Below, in pieces: positions 7,951-17,885 of a stretch of DNA of 64,000 nt (its first letter is position 1; each line of letters opens with the position of its first letter). A program made the position numbers and the translations under genes. A model generated the notes under the pieces. The model was given only the letters and a program-made list of their open reading frames with translations. It did no database searches and was not told the DNA's origin. This DNA is from CAZGSV01 sp964528605 (GTDB lineage Bacteria; Armatimonadota; Zipacnadia; CAZGSV01): NCBI GenBank assembly GCA_964528605.1, contig CAZGSV010000008.1, forward strand, positions 3,079-67,078, read 5' to 3'.

Positions 7951-9093
7951 GTGGGCTCGACGCGCCTAGGCCTTTGCTTCTTCTTTGCCCTAGCGCCGCT
8001 CGCGGTCGTGTGGTTGTCGCAGGCTGCGGCGCCTCTGCCTGGTGCCACCGCTACGGCGCGCACGGAGGTGATGCCGGTGACTGTGCTACAAAGCATCCTA
8101 CTTCGCCCTGCCACGCCGCAGTACCCGCGCAACAGCGAGGGCGACATTGCGCTGCTGCGGGATGGACGGCTGTTGCTGGTATGGAGCAGATTCTATGGCG
8201 GGGGGGCGGACGACGCGGCGGCGGAGATCGCGGCGCGCGTCAGCGAGGACGGAGGCCTCACTTGGGGCGCCCCGTTCGTGGTGCAGCACAACGACGGCGC
8301 GTTCAACGTTATGTCGGCCTCGCTCGTGCGCGGCGGCAACGGAGACTTGCTGCTCTTCTTTCTGCGCAAGAACGCGGACGACGACCTGAAAGCCGTGGTG
8401 CGCCGCTCGCCCGACGAAGGCGAGACCTGGAGCGCGGAGACCGTGGTGACGGGCGAACCGGGCTATCACGTGATGAACAATGCGCGGGTGGTGCGCCTCA
8501 GATCAGGCCGGCTGCTGGCGCCCGTTGCCTCCAGCCTCGACTGCAGCGGCAGGGAGCACTATAGGTCGGTGTGCTATCTGAGTGGCGACGACGGCTTCAC
8601 TTGGCGGCGCGGGCCGGGGGAGGTGGACCTTGAGCGGCGCGGGGCGATGGAGCCGGGGTTGGTGGAGTTGAAGGACGGGCGCGTGCTCATGATCATCCGC
8701 ACCCAACTCAGCGCCATTCACCGCTCGTACTCGAGTGACGGCGGCGACACCTGGAGCGCACCCGAACCCAGCGGCGTCGCCGCGCCCGAGGCGCCGTCCA
8801 CCATCGCGCGCATTCCCTCGACCGGAGACCTGCTGCTCGTGTGGAACAACAACGTGGACATGTCGGCAGGCCACAGTGGCCGCCGCACGCCGCTGAGCAC
8901 AGCGGTATCCCGCAACGAGGGCCTAACCTGGGAGCATGTCCGCAATCTCGAGACGGACCCGAATCACACTTACGCCTACACGAGCGTAACCTTCTTCGAC
9001 GAGACGGTGATTCTGTCCTACTACGATCAGGATTCCTCGGGGCTGGGCCTGCGCGTGACTCGCGCGCCCATACGATGGCTGTATGAAGGTTGA
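7951..9093 (+). CDS. Secreted sialidase-like (Asp-box) glycosidase
   Basis: This 380-residue protein starts at GTG 7951 with a signal peptide (hydrophobic 'LGLCFFFALAPLAVVWL', then Ala-rich). The mature part is a six-bladed sialidase-type propeller with repeated Asp boxes: 'SEDGGLTW', 'SPDEGETW', 'SGDDGFTW', 'SSDGGDTW', 'SRNEGLTW'. The family cleaves terminal sialic acids or related sugars, but many Asp-box proteins of environmental bacteria have other or unknown substrates. The classical 'RIP' motif near the N-terminus is not obvious ('LLRPATPQYPRN' instead), so sialidase activity is uncertain. It starts 7 bases after the cupin stop. Confidence 0.82.
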   Translation: MGSTRLGLCFFFALAPLAVVWLSQAAAPLPGATATARTEVMPVTVLQSILLRPATPQYPRNSEGDIALLRDGRLLLVWSRFYGGGADDAAAEIAARVSEDGGLTWGAPFVVQHNDGAFNVMSASLVRGGNGDLLLFFLRKNADDDLKAVVRRSPDEGETWSAETVVTGEPGYHVMNNARVVRLRSGRLLAPVASSLDCSGREHYRSVCYLSGDDGFTWRRGPGEVDLERRGAMEPGLVELKDGRVLMIIRTQLSAIHRSYSSDGGDTWSAPEPSGVAAPEAPSTIARIPSTGDLLLVWNNNVDMSAGHSGRRTPLSTAVSRNEGLTWEHVRNLETDPNHTYAYTSVTFFDETVILSYYDQDSSGLGLRVTRAPIRWLYEG

Positions 9094-9409
9094 GAGCTCG
9101 CAAACGTCCGGCTGAGGGATTGACGAACCTTCATGAGGCCCGGGCGTTCCCCCCCCTCGTGCCCCAAGCCTCTCGTTCCCCTTAGGCGCGTGGTTCGACA
9201 GGCTCACCACCCCGCGCCCAGTCGAAGGGTCGCCTCAGGACACCCAAGGAGGGGCCTGCGACCCCGCACAGCGCCCGCCGTAGCAGGGTGCCTGCCCTGT
9301 GTTCTGCAGAAGCCCGCCTAAGGCGGGTCGCGAAGCGGCGCCGCCAGGCGCCCGGTAGGGCCGCCCCGGTGCTTACCCGCCTGAGGCGCGTGAACCAGGC
9401 GGCCGTCCC
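9094..9409. other. Intergenic region between convergent genes
   Basis: It separates the 3' ends of the sialidase gene (+) and the phosphoesterase gene (-). It holds no convincing reading frame. A short hairpin at 9313-9327 (six-base stem CCCGCC/GGCGGG, loop TAA) could terminate either gene. Similar GC palindromes recur in other intergenic regions of this window. Confidence 0.6.
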
Positions 9410-11971
9410 CTACGGGGTGATACCCGGCCGGGGCGCGCTCAACGCGTACTCTTCCGGATACGCCCTCTCATATCCCATCGTCGCGCGCCACAATATGCGG
9501 TTGAACGCGTCCTCCGGCGCCTCGTCTATCTCGTCCAACGGCAGCGCCAACGACAGCAGCGCATCTTCCCGCGCCTGCCCGCTCAACGCCTGCACCGGCG
9601 GGTTCAACTCATCCAACGCCACGTTGTTGGACACGTGGTCGTAGAACGTGAGATCCGGCCGCTCCGCGAAGCACGTCCGCATCGGCGTCGCCGTCGCGTC
9701 CATCTGGTTCATCGGCGGCAACCCGAGCATCATCTCTATCGTCTTCACCATCGAAACCTGGTTGTAGTTGGTGGAGTCCACGTAGTGCCGCCGCGTGTAG
9801 GGGCTGATCACTAACCCCACGGTCCGGTGTCCGTCCACATGATCCCAACCCGCCTGCGGATCGTCCTCGATCACGAAGATGCAGGTCTCCGGCCAGAACT
9901 GCGAGTGCGAGACAGCGTCCACGATCTCGCCCAGCGCCAGGTCATTGTCCGCCACCGCCGCGCGCGGGGTCGGCATTCCCGGCCGCGTTCCCGTCGTGTG
10001 GTCGTTCGGCAGCAGCATTATCATCAGATTCGGCAGGTCGCCCGAGGCCTCAAAGCGCCGGAACTCATACAGGAACTGCCGCGCCCGCCACACGTCCGGC
10101 ACCACCCCCGGAAAACCGACGAACGTCGGGCAGATATGAGGCTCCAGCGTTGCGATGTTCGCAGTCGCCCATATCTTCACCGTGCTGGTGGCCTGGCGCC
10201 AGTCCTTGAGGATATCGGTGAACTTCACGCCCTTGGGCTCGATGTGCGCATTCACGAACTCGCCGTAGACGCGCAGCGTCCGCTCGTGCGCCAACGCGTT
10301 ATCCCAGATGAAGCCCGTGGGCGCGTAGGCGATGGCGTCTCCACCGTCGTAGGGGTAACTGCGCGGGAAGTCTCCGAAGCCCTTCTCCAGGTAGTCCGTC
10401 ACGTACGCCTCGTCGGTCCACTGGTGCCCATCGGCCGACAGCACGCCCGAGCAGTAGAGGTTGTCGAAGAGAGTGAACTCCAGCGCCAGCTTGTGCTGAT
10501 TCGGGGTCACGTACTCGCCGAAGTCGCACAACCCCGGCATCCCGTTCCCCTCGGGCATGTCGCCGAATACCTGGTCGTAGGTGCGGTTCTCCTTGATGAT
10601 GTAGAGCACGTGCTTGAAGACGGAGGGCTCCCCATGCCGATCCGGCACCGGCACCGGCTGTGCCTCCGGCCTGGGCGCCTCCATCGCCGCCAGCATTCGT
10701 TCCCTGCGGTTGTTCTCCTCCACGATCGCCGTATATGCAGCCAGCGCCCCGGCGTCTGGGACATCAATCAGCGACACGGAACCGCGGTGCTCGCGTGAGT
10801 TGAACCCGTCGGGGCGCTTCACCTCGCGCGGCCCGACCCCTTTCACGTTCGCCACGCACAGGCGCCCGCGAGCCCGGTCAAGCATTACCTGGCCCGGATA
10901 CCAGCCCGTCGGCAGGAAGCCCAGCACCCGCGCTTCCTGCGGCCCCGCCGCTCCCCGAGCCTTGCCCGACAACGCCACCACGCAAAGCGCGTTGTTCGTC
11001 CCATTGGCCACGTACAGAATGCTCTCATCTGCTGACAGCGCGAGCGCGTTCGGGCTGCTGCCGAACATGGTCGCATAGGCGGGGCGCACCGGAATCGTCT
11101 CCGCCACGGCGTCCGTTGCCGTATCAATCACCGACACCGTGTCGCTGTTCGCGTTAGCGACGTACGCTCTGGTTCCCGCCGCGTTGGCCACCATCGCGCT
11201 CGGATGGAGCCCCACCTCGACCTCGCCGGTTACCTGCCACGACGCCAGATCCACAACCGATACCGTTCCCGAGGCGGCCACATGCGTCCGCGGGTCCACG
11301 ACCACGCTCCCGTCGTCGTCACCGGCCGGGCCGGTCACGTCCCCCTCCCGCGGCACTCTCCCGCCCCAGTTCGAGACGTACATCTTGCCGCCGACGAGAA
11401 GCACGCCGTAGGGCGCCTTGCCGACCTTGACTTCTCGCACCAGCGCCCGTCGCGCGAGATCGATTTCGGCCACCGAATCGTTCCGGCTCACCGCGACGTA
11501 GAGCCTGCTCGCATCCCGCGAGAGCGCCATCCCGCACGGCGCGGACTCCCCCTTCGCCGAGCACGGAATCCTCAACTTCTCGACCACCCGGGCGCCTAGC
11601 GGCTCCAGCGGGAGGAAGACGAGGTCGCTGGTGGCGCTCGAGGCCACGACCGTCTTGCCGTCGGGCAAGAACGCGATCCCCGCCCAACTGAGGTCGCCGG
11701 TCTCCACTCGCGTCTTCACCGTCGCGGTCGCCAGGTCAAGGAGCAGAACCTCGGACATATTGAGCACCGCCAGCGTTTGCCCGTCAGGGCTGAGCGCCAG
11801 GTCGGTTGGCCGGTTGGCAAACTCCACCTGTGTCCCGGCCGGCGCCAAGATCTGGTTCGTGGGCACGACGATCCGTCCGTTCGGAAGCGGCCCCACGCTC
11901 GAGACGTCGTACACGTCGAGCGGCTGCCCGAGCGCAGCCGCCAGCCACAGCCCAACCAGCAGTTGTGTCAC
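9410..11971 (-). CDS. Secreted beta-propeller and phosphoesterase-family protein
   Basis: This 853-residue protein has an N-terminal signal peptide ('LLVGLWLAAALG'). Residues from about 40 to 430 form a YncE-like seven-bladed propeller ('YVANANSDTVSVIDTATDAVAETIPV', 'LAVLNMSEVLLLDLATATV'). From about 455 a phosphoesterase domain of the phospholipase C/acid phosphatase family follows: 'KHVLYIIKENRTYDQVFGDM', 'SADGHQWTDEAY', 'MIMLLPNDHTTGTRPG', 'FVIEDDPQAGWDHVDGHR'. These carry the family's metal-binding Glu, Asn and Asp/His residues. The propeller-phosphoesterase fusion is a known architecture in soil bacteria; the substrate is unknown. The start is GTG 11971 behind GGGAGG. It probably acts outside the cytoplasm. 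Confidence 0.9.
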   Translation of the reverse strand: MTQLLVGLWLAAALGQPLDVYDVSSVGPLPNGRIVVPTNQILAPAGTQVEFANRPTDLALSPDGQTLAVLNMSEVLLLDLATATVKTRVETGDLSWAGIAFLPDGKTVVASSATSDLVFLPLEPLGARVVEKLRIPCSAKGESAPCGMALSRDASRLYVAVSRNDSVAEIDLARRALVREVKVGKAPYGVLLVGGKMYVSNWGGRVPREGDVTGPAGDDDGSVVVDPRTHVAASGTVSVVDLASWQVTGEVEVGLHPSAMVANAAGTRAYVANANSDTVSVIDTATDAVAETIPVRPAYATMFGSSPNALALSADESILYVANGTNNALCVVALSGKARGAAGPQEARVLGFLPTGWYPGQVMLDRARGRLCVANVKGVGPREVKRPDGFNSREHRGSVSLIDVPDAGALAAYTAIVEENNRRERMLAAMEAPRPEAQPVPVPDRHGEPSVFKHVLYIIKENRTYDQVFGDMPEGNGMPGLCDFGEYVTPNQHKLALEFTLFDNLYCSGVLSADGHQWTDEAYVTDYLEKGFGDFPRSYPYDGGDAIAYAPTGFIWDNALAHERTLRVYGEFVNAHIEPKGVKFTDILKDWRQATSTVKIWATANIATLEPHICPTFVGFPGVVPDVWRARQFLYEFRRFEASGDLPNLMIMLLPNDHTTGTRPGMPTPRAAVADNDLALGEIVDAVSHSQFWPETCIFVIEDDPQAGWDHVDGHRTVGLVISPYTRRHYVDSTNYNQVSMVKTIEMMLGLPPMNQMDATATPMRTCFAERPDLTFYDHVSNNVALDELNPPVQALSGQAREDALLSLALPLDEIDEAPEDAFNRILWRATMGYERAYPEEYALSAPRPGITP

Positions 11972-12080
11972 GTCCCCCAGCCTCCCAGTCGGGTAACGGT
12001 TAACTCACGAGTCGCGCTCGTGCGCGAGTGGCCGACCATCGGCGCCTGTAGCCTAGCACAACCCGCCGCCTGAGCGCGCC

Positions 12081-12129
12081 TCCGTCGCCCCCGGCGACGG
12101 ACCCGTAGGAGCCCCGCCAGCGGCGGGGC
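12081..12129 (-). terminator. Tandem hairpins downstream of lon
   Basis: Two perfect stems lie side by side: 12081-12089 with 12093-12101 (nine pairs, loop CCC) and 12111-12118 with 12122-12129 (eight pairs, loop AGC). They are 157-205 bases past the lon stop and before the next gene on that strand. No U-run is visible, so intrinsic termination is an inference; they could be palindromic intergenic repeats. Confidence 0.5.
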
Positions 12130-12285
12130 CACCCTCAGCAACACCCCCAGGCGTCACGGAGGCGGGGGAGTTTCACTATACGCTGCTACCGCGGGCAGGC
12201 GCGAAGGTGGCTCCTACAGAGGGCGCTTGAGGGAAAGCAGGATCCGGGGACCGCCACGGATCGCAGGCTAGGAACGGCCCCGGTT

Positions 12286-14715
12286 CTACGCGGGCTGCGG
12301 GGGCGGAGTGGGCGGCACGTAGGACGACCGCCGCCTCTCCTTCGCCACCGCACTCACCGGCTGCGTCAGCGCGACCTCCAGGACCTCGTCCATGTTCTCC
12401 ACGCAATGGAACTCCAACTCGCGCCGCGCGTACGGCGGTATCTCCTCGAGGTCCTTCTCGTTCTCCGCGGGAATGATGATGTGCCTTATGCCCGCGCGGT
12501 GCGCGGCCAGCACCTTCTCCTTGATGCCGCCGACGGGCAGCACCTTCCCGCGCAGCGTGACCTCGCCCGTCATCGCCACATCCCGCCGCACCGGTATCCC
12601 CAAGGTCGCCGAGATTATCGCCGTCGCCATGGTTATGCCGGCCGAGGGGCCCTCTTTGAAAACCGCCCCGGAGGGCGCGTGCACGTGGACGTTAGTCTTC
12701 TCCGCGCGGTCGCCGTTGATGCCCAGTCGCTCCGCAAGCCGCTTCGCATACGTTAGCGCCGCCTGGCCGGACTCTCGCATGACCTCACCCAGCCGGCCGG
12801 TCAGGACCAACTCGCCCTTGCCCGGCAACAACATCACCTCGATGGGCAGCAGGTCGCCTCCGGCCTCCGTCCAGCCGAGCCCCGTAGCCACGCCGACCTC
12901 GTCCCTCTTCTCGGCGGCGCCGTAGTGGAACTGCGGCGGCCCCACGTACTGGTGCAGGTTGCGCGCGTCCACCCGGGTCGCGCTGCCCTTCCCCTCCGCC
13001 TTGCGGCGCGCCACCTTACGGCAGGTCTCGCCGATCTTGCGCTCGAGGTTGCGCACGCCCGCCTCTTTGGTGTACTGGCGGATGATGCGGCTCAGCGCCG
13101 CCCGGGTTATCGTCAGGTCCTGGGTGCTCAGCCCGTTGGCCTTCAACTGCTTGGGTATCAGGAACTGCTCGGCGATGCAGGCCTTCTCTTCCTCAATGTA
13201 ACCGGGGAACTCGATGATCTCCATGCGGTCGTGCAGCGCCGGGATTATCGGGTCCACGGTGTTGGCCGTGGTGATGAAGAGCACCTGCGAGAGGTCGAAG
13301 GCCACCTCCATGTAGTGGTCCACGAAGGAGTGGTTCTGCTCGGGGTCGAGCACCTCCAGCAGCGCCGCCGAGGGGTCGCCGCGGAAGTCCATCCCCACCT
13401 TGTCCACCTCGTCAATCATGAACACGGGGTTCTTGGACTTCACCCGCGCGATGGTCTGAATCACCCGCCCCGGCAGCGCCCCGACGTAGGTCCGCCGGTG
13501 CCCGCGAATCTCCGCCTCGTCCCGCACCCCACCCAGCGACAGGCGGATGAACTCTCGCCCCATGGCGCGCGCAATGGACCTACCTATGGAGGTCTTGCCC
13601 GTTCCCGGCGGCCCGACAAAGCACAGAATCGGCGAGCGCACCGCGTCCCCCGCCAACATGCGCACCGCCAGAAACTCCAGCACCCGCTCCTTGACCTTGC
13701 TCAGGCCGTAGTGGTCCTCCTCCAGAATCTGGAGCGCGCGCTTGATGTCCAGGGAGTCCTCGGTGGCCTTGCTCCACGGCAGCGACACCAGCCAGTCGAG
13801 GTAGTTGCGGATCACCCCGGCCTCCGGCGACACCGAGGGCGTGCGCTTGAGCCGCTGCAGTTCCTTCTCCGCCTTGCGGCGGGCCTCCTCCGGCATGCCC
13901 GCCTGTTCGATCTTGCTTTGCAGTTCCTCGGCATCCTCGCTGAAGCCGCTCTCCTGGCCGAGTTCCTCCTCGATGACGCGCAACTGTTCGCGCAGCCAGG
14001 CTTCGCGCTGGCTGGAGCCGATCTCCTCCTTGACCTTGCTCTGGATGTCGTTCTCGGCTTCCAGAATCTCGATCTCGCGGATGAGCAGTTCCACCAACCG
14101 CTCCAGCCGCCGCCGCGCGGGAAACGTCTCCAGCATCGCCTGCTTGCTCTCCACGCGCGTGGCCAGGTGAGCCGCTACGAAGTCCGCCAGCCGGCTGGGG
14201 TCGCGCACGTTCATAGCCGCCTGCAGCGCCTCCAAAGGGATGCTGGGCTGGCTGCGGCTCGTCTCCGAGAGTTGCGCGGCCCGCTCGAACTGCTCCAGCA
14301 CCGTCCGGGTGAGGGCCTCCATCTGCAGCGATTCCTCCACCGGCTCGTCCGGGTGGTAGCCACGGGCGACCAGATGCGGCTCCACCTGGGGGAACTCCTT
14401 GACCACCACGCGCCGCTGCCCCTCCACCAGCACCCTCAGGGCCGCGTCCGGCATCTGTAGCACCTGCCGCACTTCACACAAGGTGCCTACCAAGTACAAG
14501 TCGCCCGGCCCGCACTCCCCTTCGGTGTCGGGGTTCTTCTGGGTGATCACCAGCAGCCGCTGATCCTTGGCCATCGCCGTCTGCACCGCGCTCAGGGAAC
14601 GGCGACGCCCCACCGTCAGCGGCGAGATCACGCCAGGAAACACCACTACCCCGCGCAATGGGAGTACTGGTAAGTCCAGCAGCCCTTCCTGCCCGACGCC
14701 CTCCGTCTCACTCAC
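12286..14715 (-). CDS. lon: ATP-dependent protease Lon
   Basis: This 809-residue cytoplasmic protease degrades misfolded and regulatory proteins. The order is a LON substrate-binding domain (about 15-215, 'LPVLPLRGVVVFPGVISPL'), a coiled-coil, the AAA+ module with Walker A 'GPPGTGKT' (about 364) and 'PVFMIDEVDKVGMDFRGDP', and the protease domain with catalytic Ser in 'KEGPSAGITMATAI' (about 689) and Lys in 'GGIKEKVLAAHRAG'. The length is normal. It is the last gene of tig-clpP-clpX-lon, 24 bases after clpX. The C-terminal tail is short and Pro-rich. No heat-shock operator is visible before it. Confidence 0.97.
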   Translation of the reverse strand: MSETEGVGQEGLLDLPVLPLRGVVVFPGVISPLTVGRRRSLSAVQTAMAKDQRLLVITQKNPDTEGECGPGDLYLVGTLCEVRQVLQMPDAALRVLVEGQRRVVVKEFPQVEPHLVARGYHPDEPVEESLQMEALTRTVLEQFERAAQLSETSRSQPSIPLEALQAAMNVRDPSRLADFVAAHLATRVESKQAMLETFPARRRLERLVELLIREIEILEAENDIQSKVKEEIGSSQREAWLREQLRVIEEELGQESGFSEDAEELQSKIEQAGMPEEARRKAEKELQRLKRTPSVSPEAGVIRNYLDWLVSLPWSKATEDSLDIKRALQILEEDHYGLSKVKERVLEFLAVRMLAGDAVRSPILCFVGPPGTGKTSIGRSIARAMGREFIRLSLGGVRDEAEIRGHRRTYVGALPGRVIQTIARVKSKNPVFMIDEVDKVGMDFRGDPSAALLEVLDPEQNHSFVDHYMEVAFDLSQVLFITTANTVDPIIPALHDRMEIIEFPGYIEEEKACIAEQFLIPKQLKANGLSTQDLTITRAALSRIIRQYTKEAGVRNLERKIGETCRKVARRKAEGKGSATRVDARNLHQYVGPPQFHYGAAEKRDEVGVATGLGWTEAGGDLLPIEVMLLPGKGELVLTGRLGEVMRESGQAALTYAKRLAERLGINGDRAEKTNVHVHAPSGAVFKEGPSAGITMATAIISATLGIPVRRDVAMTGEVTLRGKVLPVGGIKEKVLAAHRAGIRHIIIPAENEKDLEEIPPYARRELEFHCVENMDEVLEVALTQPVSAVAKERRRSSYVPPTPPPQPA

Positions 14716-14739
14716 GCTGGCACCGCTCCTCCACTGCCG

Positions 14740-15999
14740 CTACGCCGTCTTCCGCGACCTGCTGCTCGCGCGCACTTCCTCGTAGGTCAGCAGGCGCGGC
14801 GGCTTGCCCGCTTCTATGCACTCCTGGTCTACCATGCACTTGGCCACGTTGCGCCGGTGTGGGATCTCGAACATGACCTCCAGCATGACCTCTTCGATAA
14901 TGGTGCGCAGCGCGCGGGCGCCCATCTTCCGCTTGAGCGCCGCCTGCGCTATGGCCCGCAGCGCCTCCTCCGTGAACACCAACTCTACCCGGTCCACCTC
15001 CAGCATGCGCTGGTACTGGCGCACCACCGCGTTCTTCGGCTCCGTCAGAATCCGAATGAGCGCGTCCTCGCCGAGCACATCCAGCACCCCCACCATCTGC
15101 ATCCGGCCGACAAACTCCGGTATCATGCCGTAGCGCAGTAGGTCCTCCGGCACCACGTGATGCAGCAGGTTCTCGGGCTTCTTCTCGCTCGGCTTGATCT
15201 CTACTCCAAACCCCAAGCGCCGCTCCCCCAAACGCCGCTCCACGATCTGCGCCAGGCCGTCGAAGGAGCCGCCGCAGATGAAGAGAATCCCCGAGGTGTC
15301 AATCTGAATGTACTCCTGCTGCGGGTGCTTGCGCCCCCCCTGCGGAGGCACGTTGGCCACCGTGCCCTCGAAGATCTTCAGCAGCGCCTGCTGCACGCCC
15401 TCACCGGAGACGTCGCGCGTGATGGAGGGGTTCTCCGCCTTGCGCGCGATCTTATCTATCTCGTCTATGTAGATGATGCCGCGCTCGGTGCGCTCCAGGT
15501 CAAAGCCCGAGGCCGCGAACAAGCGCAGCAGGATGTTCTCCACGTCCTCGCCCACATACCCCGCCTCGGTGAGCGTGGTGGCATCCGCAATGCAGAAGGG
15601 GCAGTCCAAGAGGCGCGCCAGTGTCTGCGCCAGCAGGGTCTTGCCCACGCCGGTGGGGCCGATGAGCAGGATGTTCGTCTTGTCCAACTGCACATCGCCC
15701 GTCTGGCGGAAAACCTGGCGCTTGTAGTGGTTGTAGACGCCCACGGACAGGATCTTCTTAGCCCGCTCCTGCCCCACCACGTACTGCGACAAGAACTCGT
15801 ATATCTCCTTGGGCGTGGGAGCCCGGCCCAGTTCCACTCCCGACTCGGCCTCGACGGTCTCGTCCGAGCGGAGCATCTCCTGGCACAGTTCCACGCACTG
15901 CGGGCAGATCGAGCCCGCCACGCCGGAGATCAACTTGCCGGCCTGCTCCTTGGTCTTGCCGCAGAGACTGCAAGTCTGCTCTTTCAACGCCATTCCCAC
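14740..15999 (-). CDS. clpX: ATP-dependent Clp protease ATP-binding subunit ClpX
   Basis: This 419-residue AAA+ unfoldase feeds substrates to ClpP. The N-terminal zinc-binding domain has 'CSLCGKTKEQ' and 'CPQCVELCQE' for four Cys ligands. The AAA+ module has Walker A 'LIGPTGVGKTLLAQTLA' (about residue 113), Walker B 'IIYIDEIDKIARK' and pore-loop-type segments. The C-terminal subdomain contains 'LIPEFVGRMQMVGVL'-like sequence ('GMIPEFVGRMQ'). It lies 38 bases after clpP and before lon, so the operon encodes both protease systems. Confidence 0.97.
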   Translation of the reverse strand: MGMALKEQTCSLCGKTKEQAGKLISGVAGSICPQCVELCQEMLRSDETVEAESGVELGRAPTPKEIYEFLSQYVVGQERAKKILSVGVYNHYKRQVFRQTGDVQLDKTNILLIGPTGVGKTLLAQTLARLLDCPFCIADATTLTEAGYVGEDVENILLRLFAASGFDLERTERGIIYIDEIDKIARKAENPSITRDVSGEGVQQALLKIFEGTVANVPPQGGRKHPQQEYIQIDTSGILFICGGSFDGLAQIVERRLGERRLGFGVEIKPSEKKPENLLHHVVPEDLLRYGMIPEFVGRMQMVGVLDVLGEDALIRILTEPKNAVVRQYQRMLEVDRVELVFTEEALRAIAQAALKRKMGARALRTIIEEVMLEVMFEIPHRRNVAKCMVDQECIEAGKPPRLLTYEEVRASSRSRKTA

Positions 16000-16037
16000 T
16001 TCCTAACCCCAGCGCCACACGACAAGTTCACGCGCCC

Positions 16038-16634
16038 CTATTCCTCCGCTCGCTCCTCCTCGCTGCGCGTTACCACCGCATCTATCAGCCCGTATTGCTG
16101 GGCCTCCTCCGCCGACATGAAGTAGTCGCGTTCCGTGTCCTGCTGCACCTTCTCAATCGGTTGGCCCGTGTGCTTGGCCAAGATCTGGTTCAGGATATCC
16201 CGCGTGCGGAGCAATTCCCGCGCGTGTATCTCTACATCTGTCGCTTGGCCCGGAATCCCGCGCGTCCACGGCTGGTGGATGAGCAACCTTGAAAAAGGTA
16301 ACGCGAAACGCTTGCCCTTAGTTCCGGCCGCCAGCAGCACCGCGCCCATGCTCGCCGCCATCCCCAGGCAGTAGGTGTGCACCTCGGGGTGGACGTACTG
16401 CATGGTGTCGTAAATCGCCAGTCCGGCGTACGGGGAGCCCCCCGGGCTGTTGATGTACAGTGAGATCGGGGCCTCGTACTCCTCCGTCTGCAGGTAGAGC
16501 ATCTGCGCGATCACCAGGTTTGCCAGATCGTCGTCGATCGGCTGCCCGATGAAGATGATGCGCTCCTTCAGCAGCCGCGAGTAGATGTCGTAGAAACGCT
16601 CTCCCCGCGGGGTCTGCTCAACTACCATCAGCAT
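16038..16634 (-). CDS. clpP: ATP-dependent Clp protease proteolytic subunit
   Basis: This 198-residue serine peptidase forms the barrel that works with ClpX. The catalytic triad is in 'CLGMAASMGAVLLAAG' (Ser near 97), 'RLLIHQPW' (His near 122) and 'QQDTERDYFM' (Asp near 171); the oligomer and Gly-rich loop 'YINSPGGSPYAG' is also present. I chose ATG 16634 because it follows AAGGAGGG by 8 bases and gives the normal length; a longer in-frame start would add a basic stretch unlike the family. It overlaps the 3' end of tig by 17 bases, suggesting coupled translation. Confidence 0.97.
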   Translation of the reverse strand: MLMVVEQTPRGERFYDIYSRLLKERIIFIGQPIDDDLANLVIAQMLYLQTEEYEAPISLYINSPGGSPYAGLAIYDTMQYVHPEVHTYCLGMAASMGAVLLAAGTKGKRFALPFSRLLIHQPWTRGIPGQATDVEIHARELLRTRDILNQILAKHTGQPIEKVQQDTERDYFMSAEEAQQYGLIDAVVTRSEEERAEE

Positions 16635-17877
16635 CGCTCTCACCCTCCTTCTCGGCCTGTTCCTGGCCCGCCTCCGCCCCCGCCTGTTCAGGACGCTGTG
16701 CCCGTTCCACAAGCACTTCCATCACCCGCTCCCGTACGAGCCCCGCCCGCCGGCGCTCCTCCGCCTCCTCGTCCTCCGCCCCGGCGGGCATCTCCACCTC
16801 TATGTTTTCCCGTTTCGCTACTTCCTCCACCACCAATTGCTCCTTGATCCGCCGCTGCGCCGACTCCAGCGCCTGCTGGAACACTTGCTCCGCGGTGTTG
16901 GCCCCTTCGCCACGCAGGCTCTCGAGGCTCAGGCCTCGGGAACGCAGGGAGTCCACGAGATCGCCGACTATCCCAGCCGCCAACTTGACCGTGCTGTAGA
17001 CGGGCACCTCGATGCGCGACTTCGCCACCAACTGCTCCAGCAGCGCTTGGCGCCTTCGCTGCTCCTGCTCCCGGTCCGCCTGCTGCTGCAGTTGCTCGAC
17101 CAGCCGCGCCTTCAACTCCTCCAGCGACTTGACCCGCCCCACGGTTCGCGCGAATTCGTCGTCCAACTCCGGCACGACCTTCTGGGCCACGCGGACGGCC
17201 TTGAAGCGGCAATCCCCGCGCTTCTGGCCCTCCTCGTCTTTCACCTCGAACGACCTTTCCTCGCCGGCCTTGATGCCCAGCAGCCCCTTGCGGATGTCGC
17301 CCTCCACGCGCTCGCTGCCCAGGTCTATGCGGGCCGATTCATCTATCAACCAGTTGCCATCCACGCGCCGGAACTCGAGTTCTCCCTCCACGACATCGGT
17401 TTCGCCGGCGGGCTCGGCGCTGTCCTCCATTTGGGCCTGCTGCTGCCGCATGTTCTCCAGCGCCTGCTCCACGTCGGGAACCTCTTCCTCGGGCGCGCCA
17501 TCGGGGTCCAACTCGGCGTAATCGGCCACGGTGACCCTTGGCCGCTCGACCAGGCTGAAGCGGAAGACGAGCGGGTCGCCCTCGCGCAGGTGGTAGGTCT
17601 CCAGCGTCGGACCCTCGAGCGCCTCGAGCCCGTACTTCGCCATCACCTCACGCGCGGCGGCGGGCACGATCTCCGACAGCATCGTCCGGCGCAACTCCTC
17701 CTGATTCACCCGCGCCCTGATGATGTTCTTGGGCGCATGCCCGCGCCGGAATCCCGGCACCTTGATGTTAGCGCCAAACTCCGCGTAGGCTCGGTCATAG
17801 GCTGCGGTTACGGTGTCCGCGTCTATGGTGACCGTGCAGGATATCAACCCGTTGTCTCGTGCCAATTCCGCCTGCAA
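16618..17877 (-). CDS. tig: Trigger factor (ribosome-associated chaperone and peptidyl-prolyl isomerase)
   Basis: This 419-residue protein binds at the ribosome exit tunnel and helps new chains fold. The ribosome-binding signature 'GFRRGHAPKNII' is near residue 42. A central FKBP-like region follows ('VVEGELEFRRVDGNWL'), then a long helical C-terminal chaperone domain ending in an acidic, Glu-rich tail. The start is TTG 17877, 8 bases after GGAGG. It is the first gene of tig-clpP-clpX-lon. The ribosome site lies inside a small hairpin (17886-17901), which might lower translation. Confidence 0.93.
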   Translation of the reverse strand: MQAELARDNGLISCTVTIDADTVTAAYDRAYAEFGANIKVPGFRRGHAPKNIIRARVNQEELRRTMLSEIVPAAAREVMAKYGLEALEGPTLETYHLREGDPLVFRFSLVERPRVTVADYAELDPDGAPEEEVPDVEQALENMRQQQAQMEDSAEPAGETDVVEGELEFRRVDGNWLIDESARIDLGSERVEGDIRKGLLGIKAGEERSFEVKDEEGQKRGDCRFKAVRVAQKVVPELDDEFARTVGRVKSLEELKARLVEQLQQQADREQEQRRRQALLEQLVAKSRIEVPVYSTVKLAAGIVGDLVDSLRSRGLSLESLRGEGANTAEQVFQQALESAQRRIKEQLVVEEVAKRENIEVEMPAGAEDEEAEERRRAGLVRERVMEVLVERAQRPEQAGAEAGQEQAEKEGESDADGS

Positions 17878-17885
17878 CGCTTAAA

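Noticed and set aside
7951..9093. Firm call of active sialidase
   Set aside because: Asp boxes are present but the N-terminal RIP motif is not clear, so only a sialidase-like fold is claimed.
9827..10798. 323-codon + strand frame
   Set aside because: Antisense shadow of the phosphoesterase gene, with no start context or domain.
12925..14460. 511-codon open frame on the + strand
   Set aside because: It is the antisense shadow of lon. The lon frame has complete AAA+ and protease motifs; the + frame is His/Leu/Arg-rich with no domain.
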